Shown one piece after another: positions 47,682 to 57,672 of a stretch of 64,000 nt of DNA. This DNA is from Romanomermis culicivorax (lineage: Eukaryota; Nematoda; Enoplea; Mermithida; Mermithidae), in NCBI GenBank assembly GCA_963922205.1, contig CAWUHX010000169.1, positions 62,001 to 126,000 on the forward strand, written 5' to 3'. Every line of letters begins with the position of its first letter. Position 1 is the stretch's first letter. The translations under genes were made by a program, and so were the position numbers. The notes beneath the pieces are model-generated. The model was not told the origin of the DNA and did not search any database. It worked only from the letters and a program-made list of their open reading frames with translations.

Positions 47682-48838
47682 ATGAGCAGCCGCCGTTCCG
47701 CCTTGAAAACGTTGCAGACGTCGCCGACAGGCAGCAATTTGACAAACGGTGGAGGTTTATCGTCGTCGATAAAACGATGCAACAATAGAAATTCATCGTT
47801 GAAATTGCGCAAAATTTTGTCGTCACCTGGTCAAAGCCCATCTTCGTCAATTACAAAGAAGAAATATGTTCAACAACGTTTTAAAGTTTCGCCCAAAAAT
47901 GTCAAACTGGCGGTCGACGAAAGTAAAGATTATGGAAATAGTACTAGGAATGTGGCGACAAATACGGATGAAAAAGCCAGGGAAGAAAAAGGAATTCAAA
48001 CAGATAAGGTAACAAATTACAAAATTTTCGATTTTCGGAAAAAAAGTTACGCATTTTTGGTAGGAAATAATTATTTTCAACTAAAAATATTTCGCGTTTG
48101 TATAGATTTTAGATCATAAGCATTTTTGAATCATTTTCTCGCGCTTTGATGCAAAAATTCTATCTGATTTTCCTCCTTTTCTCCTCTTTTTCTCACAATC
48201 TTTCCCATAAATTTCAGCCACCTACTGTATAAGAAACGCCGTTGACTCCCTCCACCGCAGACCACTGATGTGTAGAAACACATTTATTTGATGATTTGAT
48301 TCCATACTGTCGAAATGAACCTTCATTTGGTTGTTCAACTGTGCGGCAAAATTTCTTTACCTTAACTGTCTCATTAGATTTTTTGACGGTATAGATAGAC
48401 GCCTACGAATTAAAAACCTGACATAATTGTTCTGGTTTTGCCAGAAGCTAGAATTATTTCATTGTTCAATCGTCCTCACTCTTTGTGTGGAATATTTAGC
48501 ATACAAAGTGTATCTGGGGCCCTAGTTTTTCAGCTGTGTCATTTTTTGTATAGTTCAAATCGGTTAAAATGGAGGAAAATTCGTTGGGTGAAAAATTTTC
48601 GATCGAACGTCTCGTAGAATCGTTAACTTGTCCCGAAGAACCGACGCAATTAGAATATTGGCGCGCTATGTTGTCTGCTAAACAAAATCATTTATCGCAA
48701 ACGTTGAGAGAAAATTTATCCCTCGAACAGGAAATCGCCGATCTTCAAGAATATGTACGCGTCAAAAATCAAGAATTGAGCGAATGCCGGGAGCGTATAG
48801 AAATTTGGCGTTCAGTATTGGATGAGTACAACGATTAA
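47682..48838 (+). CDS. GMNN: Geminin, DNA replication licensing inhibitor
   Basis: Geminin binds Cdt1 through a coiled coil, blocks MCM loading in S/G2 and is destroyed by APC/C at mitotic exit. Exons 47682-48008 and 48554-48838 join in phase 0 (203 aa). The N-terminus reads MSSRRSALKTLQTSP: RSAL (5-8) in a basic context resembles the destruction box RRTLKxxQ of known geminins. A basic, Ser-rich stretch (KRCNNRNSSLKLRKILSSP) follows, then EEKGIQTDK (101-109), a match to dynein light chain binding motifs. The second exon carries LEYWRAMLSAKQNHLSQTLR and EN (142-163), with the family YW pair and LREN, then a long coiled coil ending in RSVLDEYND. The C-terminal acidic tail of vertebrate geminins is missing. 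ATG 47682 is the only start that includes the destruction box. The second exon has the same length as that of the upstream paralogue. Confidence 0.88.
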
Positions 48839-50542
48839 ATTCCGATAGCCTTGGAAAATTCACGAAATTTTGTTGTAGAAGACGCAATCTTTATTTTTTG
48901 TAAGTTTGTGACTTCCTTTTGATGAGTGTTTTAAAATTTTGTATCACTTGTAATATTTTTACTTTATATGTCGGCTTAAACTGCGTACAGGAAGCTTGCG
49001 GACTAGCGAAAAAAATTTGGATAAAAACAGGTTTTTTTCACACGATGTGGATTTTTTGGGGCTCATGCGGAAGTTTTTTTGGAAGTTTTTCGCGCTGAAC
49101 TGAAATCTCTTTGGATTTTTTTCACGGTCATTTTTTTGCCCATTCTCTCACAATGCGAAACGGCTGGTGCGGAAAAACGCTGAATAGAAAAACAAATTTA
49201 ACATTGATTGGCAATATGGCACTTCGAACTTGAGTAACCTATCAAGTAAATTTATGGAAAAAATCTCTCTAAAGATATTTCCGTCATAGGCTCTAGAATT
49301 TCGGATGTTAATTTCTTGAAGTCGGGTATCATTTTGCGCCTTAGTGACCGAATTATAATTTTGATTCACCCTTGATTTATAGACAGGATACGTAATTTTT
49401 CTGTACAGATGTTTTATCGTATTTTATTATATTGCTGCCCTAGATAGTTTTGGTCTATTTGTGGAAATTGAACCCGTTTTAGAATGTGAATTTTTTTGAC
49501 GTCAGCAAGATAAGTGAACTAATCATCAAGAACATTCATGATTACGCCGTTACGTCACCGGAACCATTTATCTTGCGACTCGTATCAATGTATAAACATA
49601 ATGATTTTTTGTTTCTCGTGCCGCGTAATAAAATTTCTGTCCTCTATAAATCCTTCCCTTGCTCACAGTCATTGAAGTATTTTATGAAGCACAGACAGCA
49701 AAAATTAAATTATTGTAACATTTTTCATATGGGTTCTTGAGCGCATGATACGGAAGCCTATTTTCACGAATTGCTTGTAACTGATGAATCGGTATTATAT
49801 TCCATATTTTCACAGTTTGCTGCCACCATATACGTCACATAGAAATGAAAATTTTTTTGACTCATCTAGCTACCCTTTACTAAGTTTTCAACTTTAGAAT
49901 ATCTTGAATTAGGAAAGGCTTTTTTACATTGAATGATTGTAAATGAAATAAACAAGCATGAGTTGCTTGTTTCCAAAATATTTTACTCGAAGTTCTTGCT
50001 GTATAATCTTTAAAAAAAAATTCCTTAGGAAATTGTTCCGTGATTTGTAACGGGTGGCGTAGCTGAAGAGAACAAAAATATGAAACGATATTTTCTTGCT
50101 GCCTCTAACTTTCGGGAAGCATAATTCAAAAGGGGTTATAACATCTTTTGAAATTGAGGAAAATTGGTTAAACGCACTGTTTCTATTCAAATTGTCGCTA
50201 GAAATTTTTAGATAAGCAAGTTGCCAAACATAGAATTGATATATATTGATGCAATTATCGATTTTTCACTGTGTTTGACTTCTTGGTTGTTACGATGTCT
50301 TTGTGTATGCTTATCGCGCGATAACGCTCTGGACGGCACGTTCTCGAACCTTTATTTTGAATCCACTCCTCGCCTAGTGCTCGCCTGTTATTTACGGATA
50401 TTCTATTTAATTTTTTATACCGCATTTTGGTACTTCTGCTATTCTGTGCGCCTGCTTTTTACGCATTGAGTATCTTGCTTCATTTTTAGAGTGTAATTTT
50501 TTTACGCTATTTTAATTCGTGTGTCGAATCGAAACGTCGAAA
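48839..50542 (+). other. Intergenic region, nothing recognised
   Basis: 1.7 kb of AT-rich sequence with short open frames (49486-49740, 50221-50469) that lack domains, splice context or codon bias. No repeat family of this window is visible. Confidence 0.6.
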
Positions 50543-53500
50543 ATGTCCTTCAAATGTCCCTATCCGCATTGTTCGTTCGTCAGCGACAGTGGAGCGTTTT
50601 TCGAACTTCACATTCGGTACTGCCGCGTAGTAAGTTAAATCGGAAAATCACTTTGTTAGAATTCAGTTCACGCTGTCCCAGCAAGAGGTCCGCCACACTG
50701 TTTTTTTTCCACGAACTTCTTTCCACAAATGTGGAAAGGGGTCAAATTTTTTTTCCACATGTGGAAAAAATTTTTTCGTCTTAAAATCCTCGTTTTTCGC
50801 TCGAAAATGCTCACAGACGCTTTATCGCACTGTTTTTGAGCTTTTTCGAGCCTTCGGTGTTTTTGGAGATTTATTCATTAAAATTGAAAAAAAATTGGAA
50901 TGTCCGACTTTAAAACCTAATCTACAAGTATTGTGGAACAAATTTTCTAGCAAACTATCCAAGAGCATAATTGACTTTGAATTATATGAGAAATCGATGG
51001 TCAAGTCCTCTATGATAACAAGGGAAAGCCCAAAAAATATGGTATCCGGCGCAAAGCACTGGAAATTTTTTTGGGTTTATTGACATTCTGGGACGCTGGA
51101 AAATCAATTTTCCGAACATTTATTTTAAGAATTAGATTCCAATTTTGTGTTCAAGAGTCGTAATTTCTAGAATTTTACTTGAAAAATTTTAAAATCTGTA
51201 ATTTATTTGTAAACTCTCATGAACTTGGTCGAAAACATATGAGTGAGAAGAGTATAAATTCCCGAAAGATATTTCCATGAAGCTTTTGAATTGATTTTAC
51301 GTTAGCAAAGAAATAATCGCGTCAAAAGCATAGAGACTTGACGTATTGATCTTTCTCAAAAAGAAAAAATGTGAATCTTCCTTAAATATTATGAAGATTG
51401 CCAATTAAAACATTAGATAATACGTTCAAGATGATGAAAACTAAGCGATAAATGAAGGTAGACGGGATAAAAGCCGCGCCTGAGCTGCTGAATAAATAAT
51501 GATTATTAAAATTTTATTATTATAAACCCTTTTGGGAGCCGTCTGCTCATCTTGAAAATTGATGCAAAACATACCTGTAATTGGAGGGCCCCCTTCCCAA
51601 CTTGGCCAACCCTGTACCCAGCCCTCCCTCAGACTTGAAAAAAGTGGCAAAAAGTGCCTTTTTTGGTGGAAATTTTGATTTTCCGCGGGCCCCCCCCCTC
51701 GCCTAAAGAAATTTCGGGTTTCCCCTTCCCCCAAGATACAAAAATGCTGTTTGCAGCCACTAAATATGCTATCAACTGGATGCAGGAAACATTAAAAACC
51801 TTCATTGGGGTAACTCTTCCGTTTTCCTGTGAAGAAACATCAGAATGGCTCTATTTCTAAAAAAAAATTGACTTTTCATTTAAAGCATGTCATTAAGCAA
51901 ATATCAAAGCTAGATGAATCAAAATTTATCTAGCTTTGGTGCCACATTTTTTTCTTATTCATTATATAGGTGATGGCAAGTCATGTTTTCTCAGAACTTT
52001 ATTGATAGGGAATTCATTTGTATTCTAAAATATATTTGAATGGATGTGCAATGTATGCCAATCCCAACAACTCAAAAAACGGCACACAAATTGTATTGAA
52101 ATTTCAATATAATATGTTGGACATTATTCCCTACAAAAATTATGAGCACATTCTGCAGTAATCTTATGGGAAAGTGTCCAGAAAGAGGTCCAAATAAGTT
52201 TTTCAGCTTTGTTCTGTCTACTTTAGACACTTTTAAAAAAGTAAAATGTTAAAAGACATTAGAAGAAATTTTCAAGCACAGTATGTAGAACCACACAATA
52301 TACCCTACTGTATGATTCATTTTCCACTTATCATATTTGAACTTCTCACAACTGTATCTTGAAATAGATGTGAGAGAAATAACATCATGTTGAAATCGTA
52401 TGGTTTGGTTGAGACCTGCTGAAACAGAGCTCAAAAATCGTCTAATTTCTGCCATTTATGGAGAATCCTTTGAGAACAACATCAAAAACCAATGATACGT
52501 GAGAAGCATACATGTAATTGGGGGGAAGTGCTATGGGAACCCCCCCCCCAGAAATTGTCGACCATATGGCTAGCCATTGGGCGACCGCCCCCCCCCCCAG
52601 GATTTTCCAATCCTATGGCTAGCCATATGGTAGCCCTAGGGACCCCCATAGTTTTAGTCCGAAAAATACTGAAAAATGTCATTTTTCATGAAAAATGTCA
52701 AATTTTGAACAAAAAATGGTCAAAAACATCAATTTTCTCGGCGCTTCGCGCCATAAGTACATTTTTTAGACAAAAATCACTAATTTTTAAATCGTTTTTC
52801 GGACATTTTTCATGAAAAAAATTGAATTTTTTTCCTTCAGGGACCCCTCCCCCCAAAATTTTGGGAATTACTGACCCCCGGCCCGTAGCTCCGTTACATG
52901 TATGGTGAGAAGCACTTAAATATAATACTGTTCCACATTGAAAGTATCTCAGAAAGAATTGAAACTTGATTCATTGAAAGTAGGGTTGTCCCAGGCCCCA
53001 GCACTGGGGCAGCTGTCCCTGTTCGGGGCAAGACTACATGAAACTAATAGTTTTGATAGGAAAACAAGCTCGATTTATAGTAGAACTGATGTTTAGAATA
53101 TGACAAGTAAATGTTCATTAGTCAGTAGAGCTTCACACGACAAAAATTTCGTACCCAGGTACCCGTTTATTCATTACCCGATGTCATACCTGTAAGACCT
53201 CCGACCAGTTGAGGGGGTAAATCCGAAATTTTGGGGGGGGTAGGAAAAAGTGGAAATTTTTCCCAAAAAAGGCCGAAAAACATACTTTTTGGCAAATTTT
53301 TTTAATTTTTTTCCCAACTGGGAGGGGAATGATTTTGGGTACTGGGTTGGCCAAGTTGGAGGGGTCCCCCCCAACCCCCCCCCCCCCCCCCACCAAGTAC
53401 AGGTATGCCCGATGTTAAAATGAGTTGTAATGTTAATGTACATATATGTATAATATTAGACAGATACACTGAAAATAGATTGATGCATTACACACACTCC

Positions 53501-56139
53501 ATAGTGCCTACTACATAATATTTTTCAACACTTGTGTTGAAACACTGGTTGTGTTGTATACAATAGGCAGCATAGGAAGGTATATTACGAATATAATGCT
53601 AGAGATGATGATTGATACACATCATCGATGCACCTACGCTGCAAAATACTACACATCACATCACGATAGCTCAATATTATTGACGAGACAGCAAAATTTG
53701 CATACCTCCAGGGTTTTTTTGACCTACGAGTCACAAGCCAAGTGGCTTGTTGACCTTAAATTTTACAAGCCATTCCAAATTTTTGCAAGTCAATTTTATA
53801 ATATCAGTATACTTGAATAAATTCCAATGCTAGGTTATTTTTTAAAGAAATGTATATATTGAACATCATGGCAATCGATCAAAAAAGAGATATCATTCAA
53901 CATTTATTCAATAACATTTTAGAGCCGTTAATTCATTAAAATTCAGGAAACATTTGAAATTTTTGAGTTTGATCGAAGTCTAATCTACAAGCATTGTGGA
54001 AAAAATTTTCCAGGGAACTATCCAAGAACATAATGACTTTGAATTACATGAGAAATCGGCGGTTAAGTTGTCTATGATGACAAGTGAGCCCAAAAAGCTA
54101 TTAATCTTTCCTGCCTGAAACGCTGGAAAATTTTTTTGGGTATTGACATTCTGCGATGCTGGAAAATCAATTTTCCAACCGCTTATTTGAAGAATTAGTT
54201 TCGAATTTTCTGTTCAAAGGTCGTAATTTCTGGAATTTCATGTTTGAAAAATTTTAAAACCATCAATTTATTCACACACTTTAATGAACTTGACTAAAAA
54301 GATATGAGCAAGAAGAGTAGAAGTTTCCGAAAACTACTTCCATAAAGCTTTTGGATTGATTTTACGTTGAGAAAGAAATAATCACTTGAAAAAGTGTACA
54401 GACTTGACGTATAAATGTTTCTCAAAAAATGTGTCAAGGGAAAAATGTGACATTAAATATCAAGATGAAATATTGAAGATAACCAATTGAAACATGAGAT
54501 AACAATAGATAAGTGAAAATTCAGATAAAGCTTGCATCAGCTGCTGAAAGTCTAATGATGTTGCTGCTACTAAAATAATAGAAAAGACATCAGCTATAAG
54601 CCAGCAACTAGAATATGACAACCTTCAAGGTAACATCATGATGAGCATGTGTATAACATTAACTTTTGTTTAGTAGCACTCTGCATGGCTCATGCCTTAA
54701 AATTTATGAGTTCTAAAAATTTTCATGAAATGCATTCATTCACTGACTTTTTAAATACTTGCATATAGAACCCAGGTATACCCATGTCCTAGAATTTTGA
54801 AAGTGTGAAGCACTAATCCACACATGTAACAGTGCCCTGAGGTCTGGGATATAAGCTTTTTTTGGGTGGGGGTCACTAGGTCTGTTTCTGGAGGGAAAAT
54901 TTCGAATTTTTCACCAGAAAAGTTCGAAAAATATTAATTTTTGTCTGAAAAACTGTAAATGTGCATTGAGAAAATTGATGTTTTTGACTATTTCTTGTTC
55001 ATATATTGACATTTTTCAGTATTTTCCCACCAAAAGTATGGGGGTCCCTATGGCTGGCTAGCCATAGGATTGGAAAATCCTGAGGGTTGCTCAATGGCTA
55101 ATCATATGGGGGATGATTTCTGTGGGGTTCCTATAGTACTTCTCCACCAAATCCATGTATGTTTCCCATGTAGTTTGTTGGGGAGTGTCATGAAAGCTCC
55201 CCAGCAATAGTCAGTCATATGATCCATTTGCCAATCGTGTCACAAAAATGGAGTAGCCATAAAAATGCCACCTCTTTTGATTGAAAAAAATATTGCAAAG
55301 GATTGATTTTTGATGGTGATTGTTCTCATCAGTGTGTCCAGGCGAATTAACAAATTATGATATATGGTACTTTTCATAAAGATATTATAGAACAAGGACA
55401 AATTAGAACAAAATCATCGACCATATGGTCCGAAAAATACCCAACACTCAATTTTTGAACAAAAAATTGTCCAAAATGTCGATTTTCTTGGCACCTCATG
55501 CCATGAACACATTTTATGGTCTCTTTTTCAGACTTTTCTCATGAAAAAACTCGAATTTATTTCCTTGAGAGACTCCTCCCCCCACAAATTTTTGGGTATT
55601 ACTGACCCTGGCCCAAAAAAGTCGCTTACCCCTCCTGGTCTCGGGGCCACATCACATGTATGGAAACAAAATCTAGTATCAATAGGAGGTACAGTCTATG
55701 GCATAGAAAGATTTTTTCACTTCATGCAGTGTTTTTTTCAGAATAATTGTTGTATCATTGTTAAATGCCCGAAAAATCCTACACACTTCATTCCAGTGAT
55801 GGAATTATCCCATCATCTGTCTGATCGATGCTTGGATAGTGGATTGGACGATTTTTGCAGTAAGATAATACTTTATGACTTGTGGTGCATGTCAAGAATT
55901 TTCCAGTGGAAAGGAGCAAAAAAAGTTCTGCAAGCTTGTTTTTCACACCAGGTATGCTCAAACACATGAAAAGAGCTGTTAGAGTACTGAAAATGAAAAT
56001 TTTGCTCATGCACTGCAAAAATACTCTGACAAATTCAGGTGTTAACAGTATATAAAAATTAGCAACATTCCAGCCGAATTGCGCACTGCTGTCAAAATTA
56101 AAGAGAAATCGGCCTTGGCAGCAGCAGCTGAGACAGTAA
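50543..56139 (+). CDS. GTSF1: GTSF1-like CHHC zinc-finger protein (partial model)
   Basis: GTSF1/Asterix proteins bind RNA through two CHHC fingers and assist PIWI in piRNA silencing. Exon 1 (50543-50629) reads MSFKCPYPHCSFVSDSGAFF then ELHIRYCRV, followed by GTAAGT; the CPY...H-x3-C-R text matches a first finger, although its second ligand is shifted (C-x4-C-x12-H-x3-C). Exon 2 (55742-55859, phase 0 in, phase 1 out, acceptor TTTTTTTCAG, donor GTAAGA) reads NNCCIIVKCPKNPTHFIPVM then ELSHHLSDRC: C-x5-H-x9-H-x4-C, with the N..H..P..E(L/I)SHH signature of GTSF1 finger 2. A terminal exon may start at 56063; in the phase left by exon 2 it gives TTFQPNCALLSKLKRNRPWQ and stops at 56137-56139. The alternative frame (see next entry) is open longer. 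The 5.1-kb intron holds at least eight repeats. Fingers are convincing; the 3' end is not settled. Confidence 0.68.
50690..51500 (+). repeat. Interspersed repeat family E, copy 3
   Basis: Begins with TTTTTCGCTCGAAAATGCTC and GACGCTTTATCGCACTG, continues ATTGTGGAACAAATTTTCTA and AACTATCCAAGAGCATAATT, the hairpin CCGGCGCAAAGCACTGG (51047), and ends GGGATAAAAGCCGCGCCTGA. It lies 60 bp after GTSF1 exon 1. Confidence 0.65.
51570..51736 (+). mobile_element. MITE family B, right-truncated copy
   Basis: CATACCTGTAATTGGAGGGC at the left, then CAACTTGGCCAACCCTGTAC and AAATTTCGGGTTTCCCC. The terminal right end is missing. Confidence 0.7.
51737..52498. other. Intron segment of GTSF1-like gene, unclassified
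   Basis: Open fragments such as MGKCPERGPNKFFSFVLSTL (plus, ~52165) and a minus-strand frame 52249-52455 (RRFLSSVSAGLNQTIRFQHD) look like scraps of old transposon coding sequence. I cannot name the family. Confidence 0.35.
52507..52904 (+). mobile_element. MITE family A copy 4
   Basis: Ends CATACATGTAATTGGGG and CTCCGTTACATGTATG; perfect 8-bp duplication GTGAGAAG (52499-52506 and 52905-52912). Hairpin GGCGCTTCGCGCC at 52740. Confidence 0.94.
53185..53407 (-). mobile_element. MITE family B copy 6
   Basis: Reverse orientation: CATACCTGTAAGACCTCCG at the left and CCAAGTACAGGTATG at the right; perfect 8-bp duplication CCCGATGT (53177-53184 and 53408-53415). A C18 run lies near the right end. 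Confidence 0.94.
53711..53810. mobile_element. hAT-like fragment with CAGGGTTTTTTT end
   Basis: CCAGGGTTTTTTTGACCTAC followed by ACAAGCCAAGTGGCTTGT repeats the end structure of the element at 45716. Only one end is present. Confidence 0.4.
53920..54560 (+). repeat. Interspersed repeat family E, copy 4
   Basis: TTTTAGAGCCGTTAATTCAT, GAGTTTGATCGAAGTCTAAT, AACTATCCAAGAACATAATG and GAAACGCTGGAAAATTTTTT follow in the family E order seen at 11640, 16640 and 50860. Confidence 0.65.
54820..55161 (-). mobile_element. MITE family A, degenerate copy
   Basis: ACACATGTAACAGTGCCCTG / GAGGTCTGGGA at the left and TCCATGTATG at the right, with the GGCTAGCCATAGGATTGGAA block between. No target duplication is left and the hairpin is lost. 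Confidence 0.65.
55410..55662 (+). mobile_element. MITE family A, left-truncated copy
   Basis: It keeps the middle (TGGTCCGAAAAATACCCAAC, a decayed hairpin TTGGCACCTCATGCCATG) and the right end (CCACATCACATGTATGG). It lies 80 bp upstream of GTSF1 exon 2. Confidence 0.6.
55888..55985 (-). mobile_element. MITE family C, degenerate fragment
   Basis: CATGTCAAGAATTTTCCAGT, AAAAAAGTTCTGCAAGCTTG and TGAAAAGAGCTGTTAGAGTA follow the family C order in reverse. It lies 28 bp after the exon 2 donor. Confidence 0.5.
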
Positions 56140-56258
56140 CAACCACGAAAATAAAGACTGCTACGCGGTTCGGTGGGATCAACACCACGGCACTGAATGC
56201 TATCATTTAGTAAAACTACCGGGCACCAGACCCAAGCGGCGACCACGCTAACAATAAA
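56063..56258 (+). other. Probable terminal exon region with two open frames and poly(A) signal
   Basis: After AG (56061-56062) the sequence is unusually GC-rich for this window. One frame gives NIPAELRTAVKIKEKSALAA and on to FGGINTTALNAII, stop TAG at 56208-56210; the other is the shorter continuation of GTSF1 exon 2. AATAAA follows at 56253-56258 and again near 56318. The longer frame needs a phase-2 donor upstream, so an unseen exon, or a different gene, is possible. Confidence 0.4.
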
Positions 56259-56706
56259 CCTGATGATTTTTCGTTTTTTGAAACGACTTTTTTGTATAAG
56301 TAATTATTTGTAATCAAAATAAATTTGATGTTATGTTTCTAGCTATACAAGTCAAATTGGGTTGTTGCTGAAATCACTAATATTACGATATTGCTGCATG
56401 TTGGATGAAGGACAAGCTTCTTTTGAAGACTTGAAAATATTGTCATATACTCGAAGAGTCATGCTGTTGCTAAAAAGAGCCCTTTTTCAATGTACAAATT
56501 TAAATGAAGGTATCCAGGTTTCGCCCTTATTCAGCAAGACCCAATATAGCAATTCTCGAAAAAGGGATGTCTGAATAGGTAGTGAACTTCCAAAACAAAG
56601 TTATTTTGGGGTTGACAATCATCAGATTTCTGACATGGCTCTGTAGCATGTGTTTTCACCATATTGCAGCTTTTTATTCTTTTTTGTGTTATATTAACAT
56701 ATCTAT

Positions 56707-56877
56707 CATACCTGTAAGACCTCCGACCAGTTAGGGGGGGTAGGAAAAAGTCGAAATTTTTCCCAAAAAAACATACACTTTGAAAAATTTTTTTTTTCCA
56801 ATCTGGGGGGGAATGATTTTGGGTATAGGGTTGGCCGAGTTGGGGGGGGGTCCCCCCCCCCCCCAAGTACAGGTATG
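56707..56877 (-). mobile_element. MITE family B copy 7
   Basis: CATACCTGTAAGACCTCCG at the left, AAGTACAGGTATG at the right; perfect 8-bp duplication ATATCTAT (56699-56706 and 56878-56885). It is inserted in the left arm of the palindrome. Confidence 0.94.
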
Positions 56878-57672
56878 ATATCTATAGTCTGTTTTTTATA
56901 AAATGCCACTAAAATGAAAAATCACACAAATATTTGGTGACTTATAAATCGCCTACATAAGGTCCACTTAAGTGTGGTCACAAAATTTTGATTTCATATG
57001 ACACACGGCTTGGCAGAAAATATACAATAGTATTTGCTTTCCAGATTCATTATTTCGAAGCATTTTGTGAAATACAGACTATACATCCATGTTTTTTCAT
57101 TTATGGACTTATTCCCTTTTTTGCTCTTTTTATTTTGAGTCACATTTTGTTATTTGTTTCTAACTTTTGCAGGTCCTGTACTAGTGTTCTATTTTTTACC
57201 AACTTTTTATTACATTTTACTTTTTGTTCCTTAATTTTGGCTTTTGTTCTGCCTTTACTGCTTAATTATTTTATTCATTTTATTACCTAATTTAATTTCT
57301 TTTGCAATTATGTTCTATACAAAACAATTTTAATCGGTGTAAGGTACCTGCTAACGCAGTACTGTAAATATGTAGAATACATTATGTGATATTCATTTAT
57401 TAAATATTATTTCATTTCCTAATTTATCGTCTCAAGGGTGTCTGGGATTTGCACTCAAACATTTCTGTAAAATTATGTGAAGTACTTTATTTTGATCCTT
57501 TCACACCCCAGTAGCTGCTATTGACCCAATTAAAATGCCCCAATTAATTTGCCCAACAGCAGCTGGTCCCCTAGAACCTACACCAAAATACACATTCCAC
57601 GGCTACTGTAATTCCTCATAAAAATTGTAAACAACACCTGCACACAGTAAAAAGTAAAAGCCCCGCCAGACA

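Noticed and set aside
55541-55969. 142-aa ORF across GTSF1 exon 2
   Set aside because: Its first half is a family A MITE and its last part a family C fragment; only 55742-55859 has coding and splice support.
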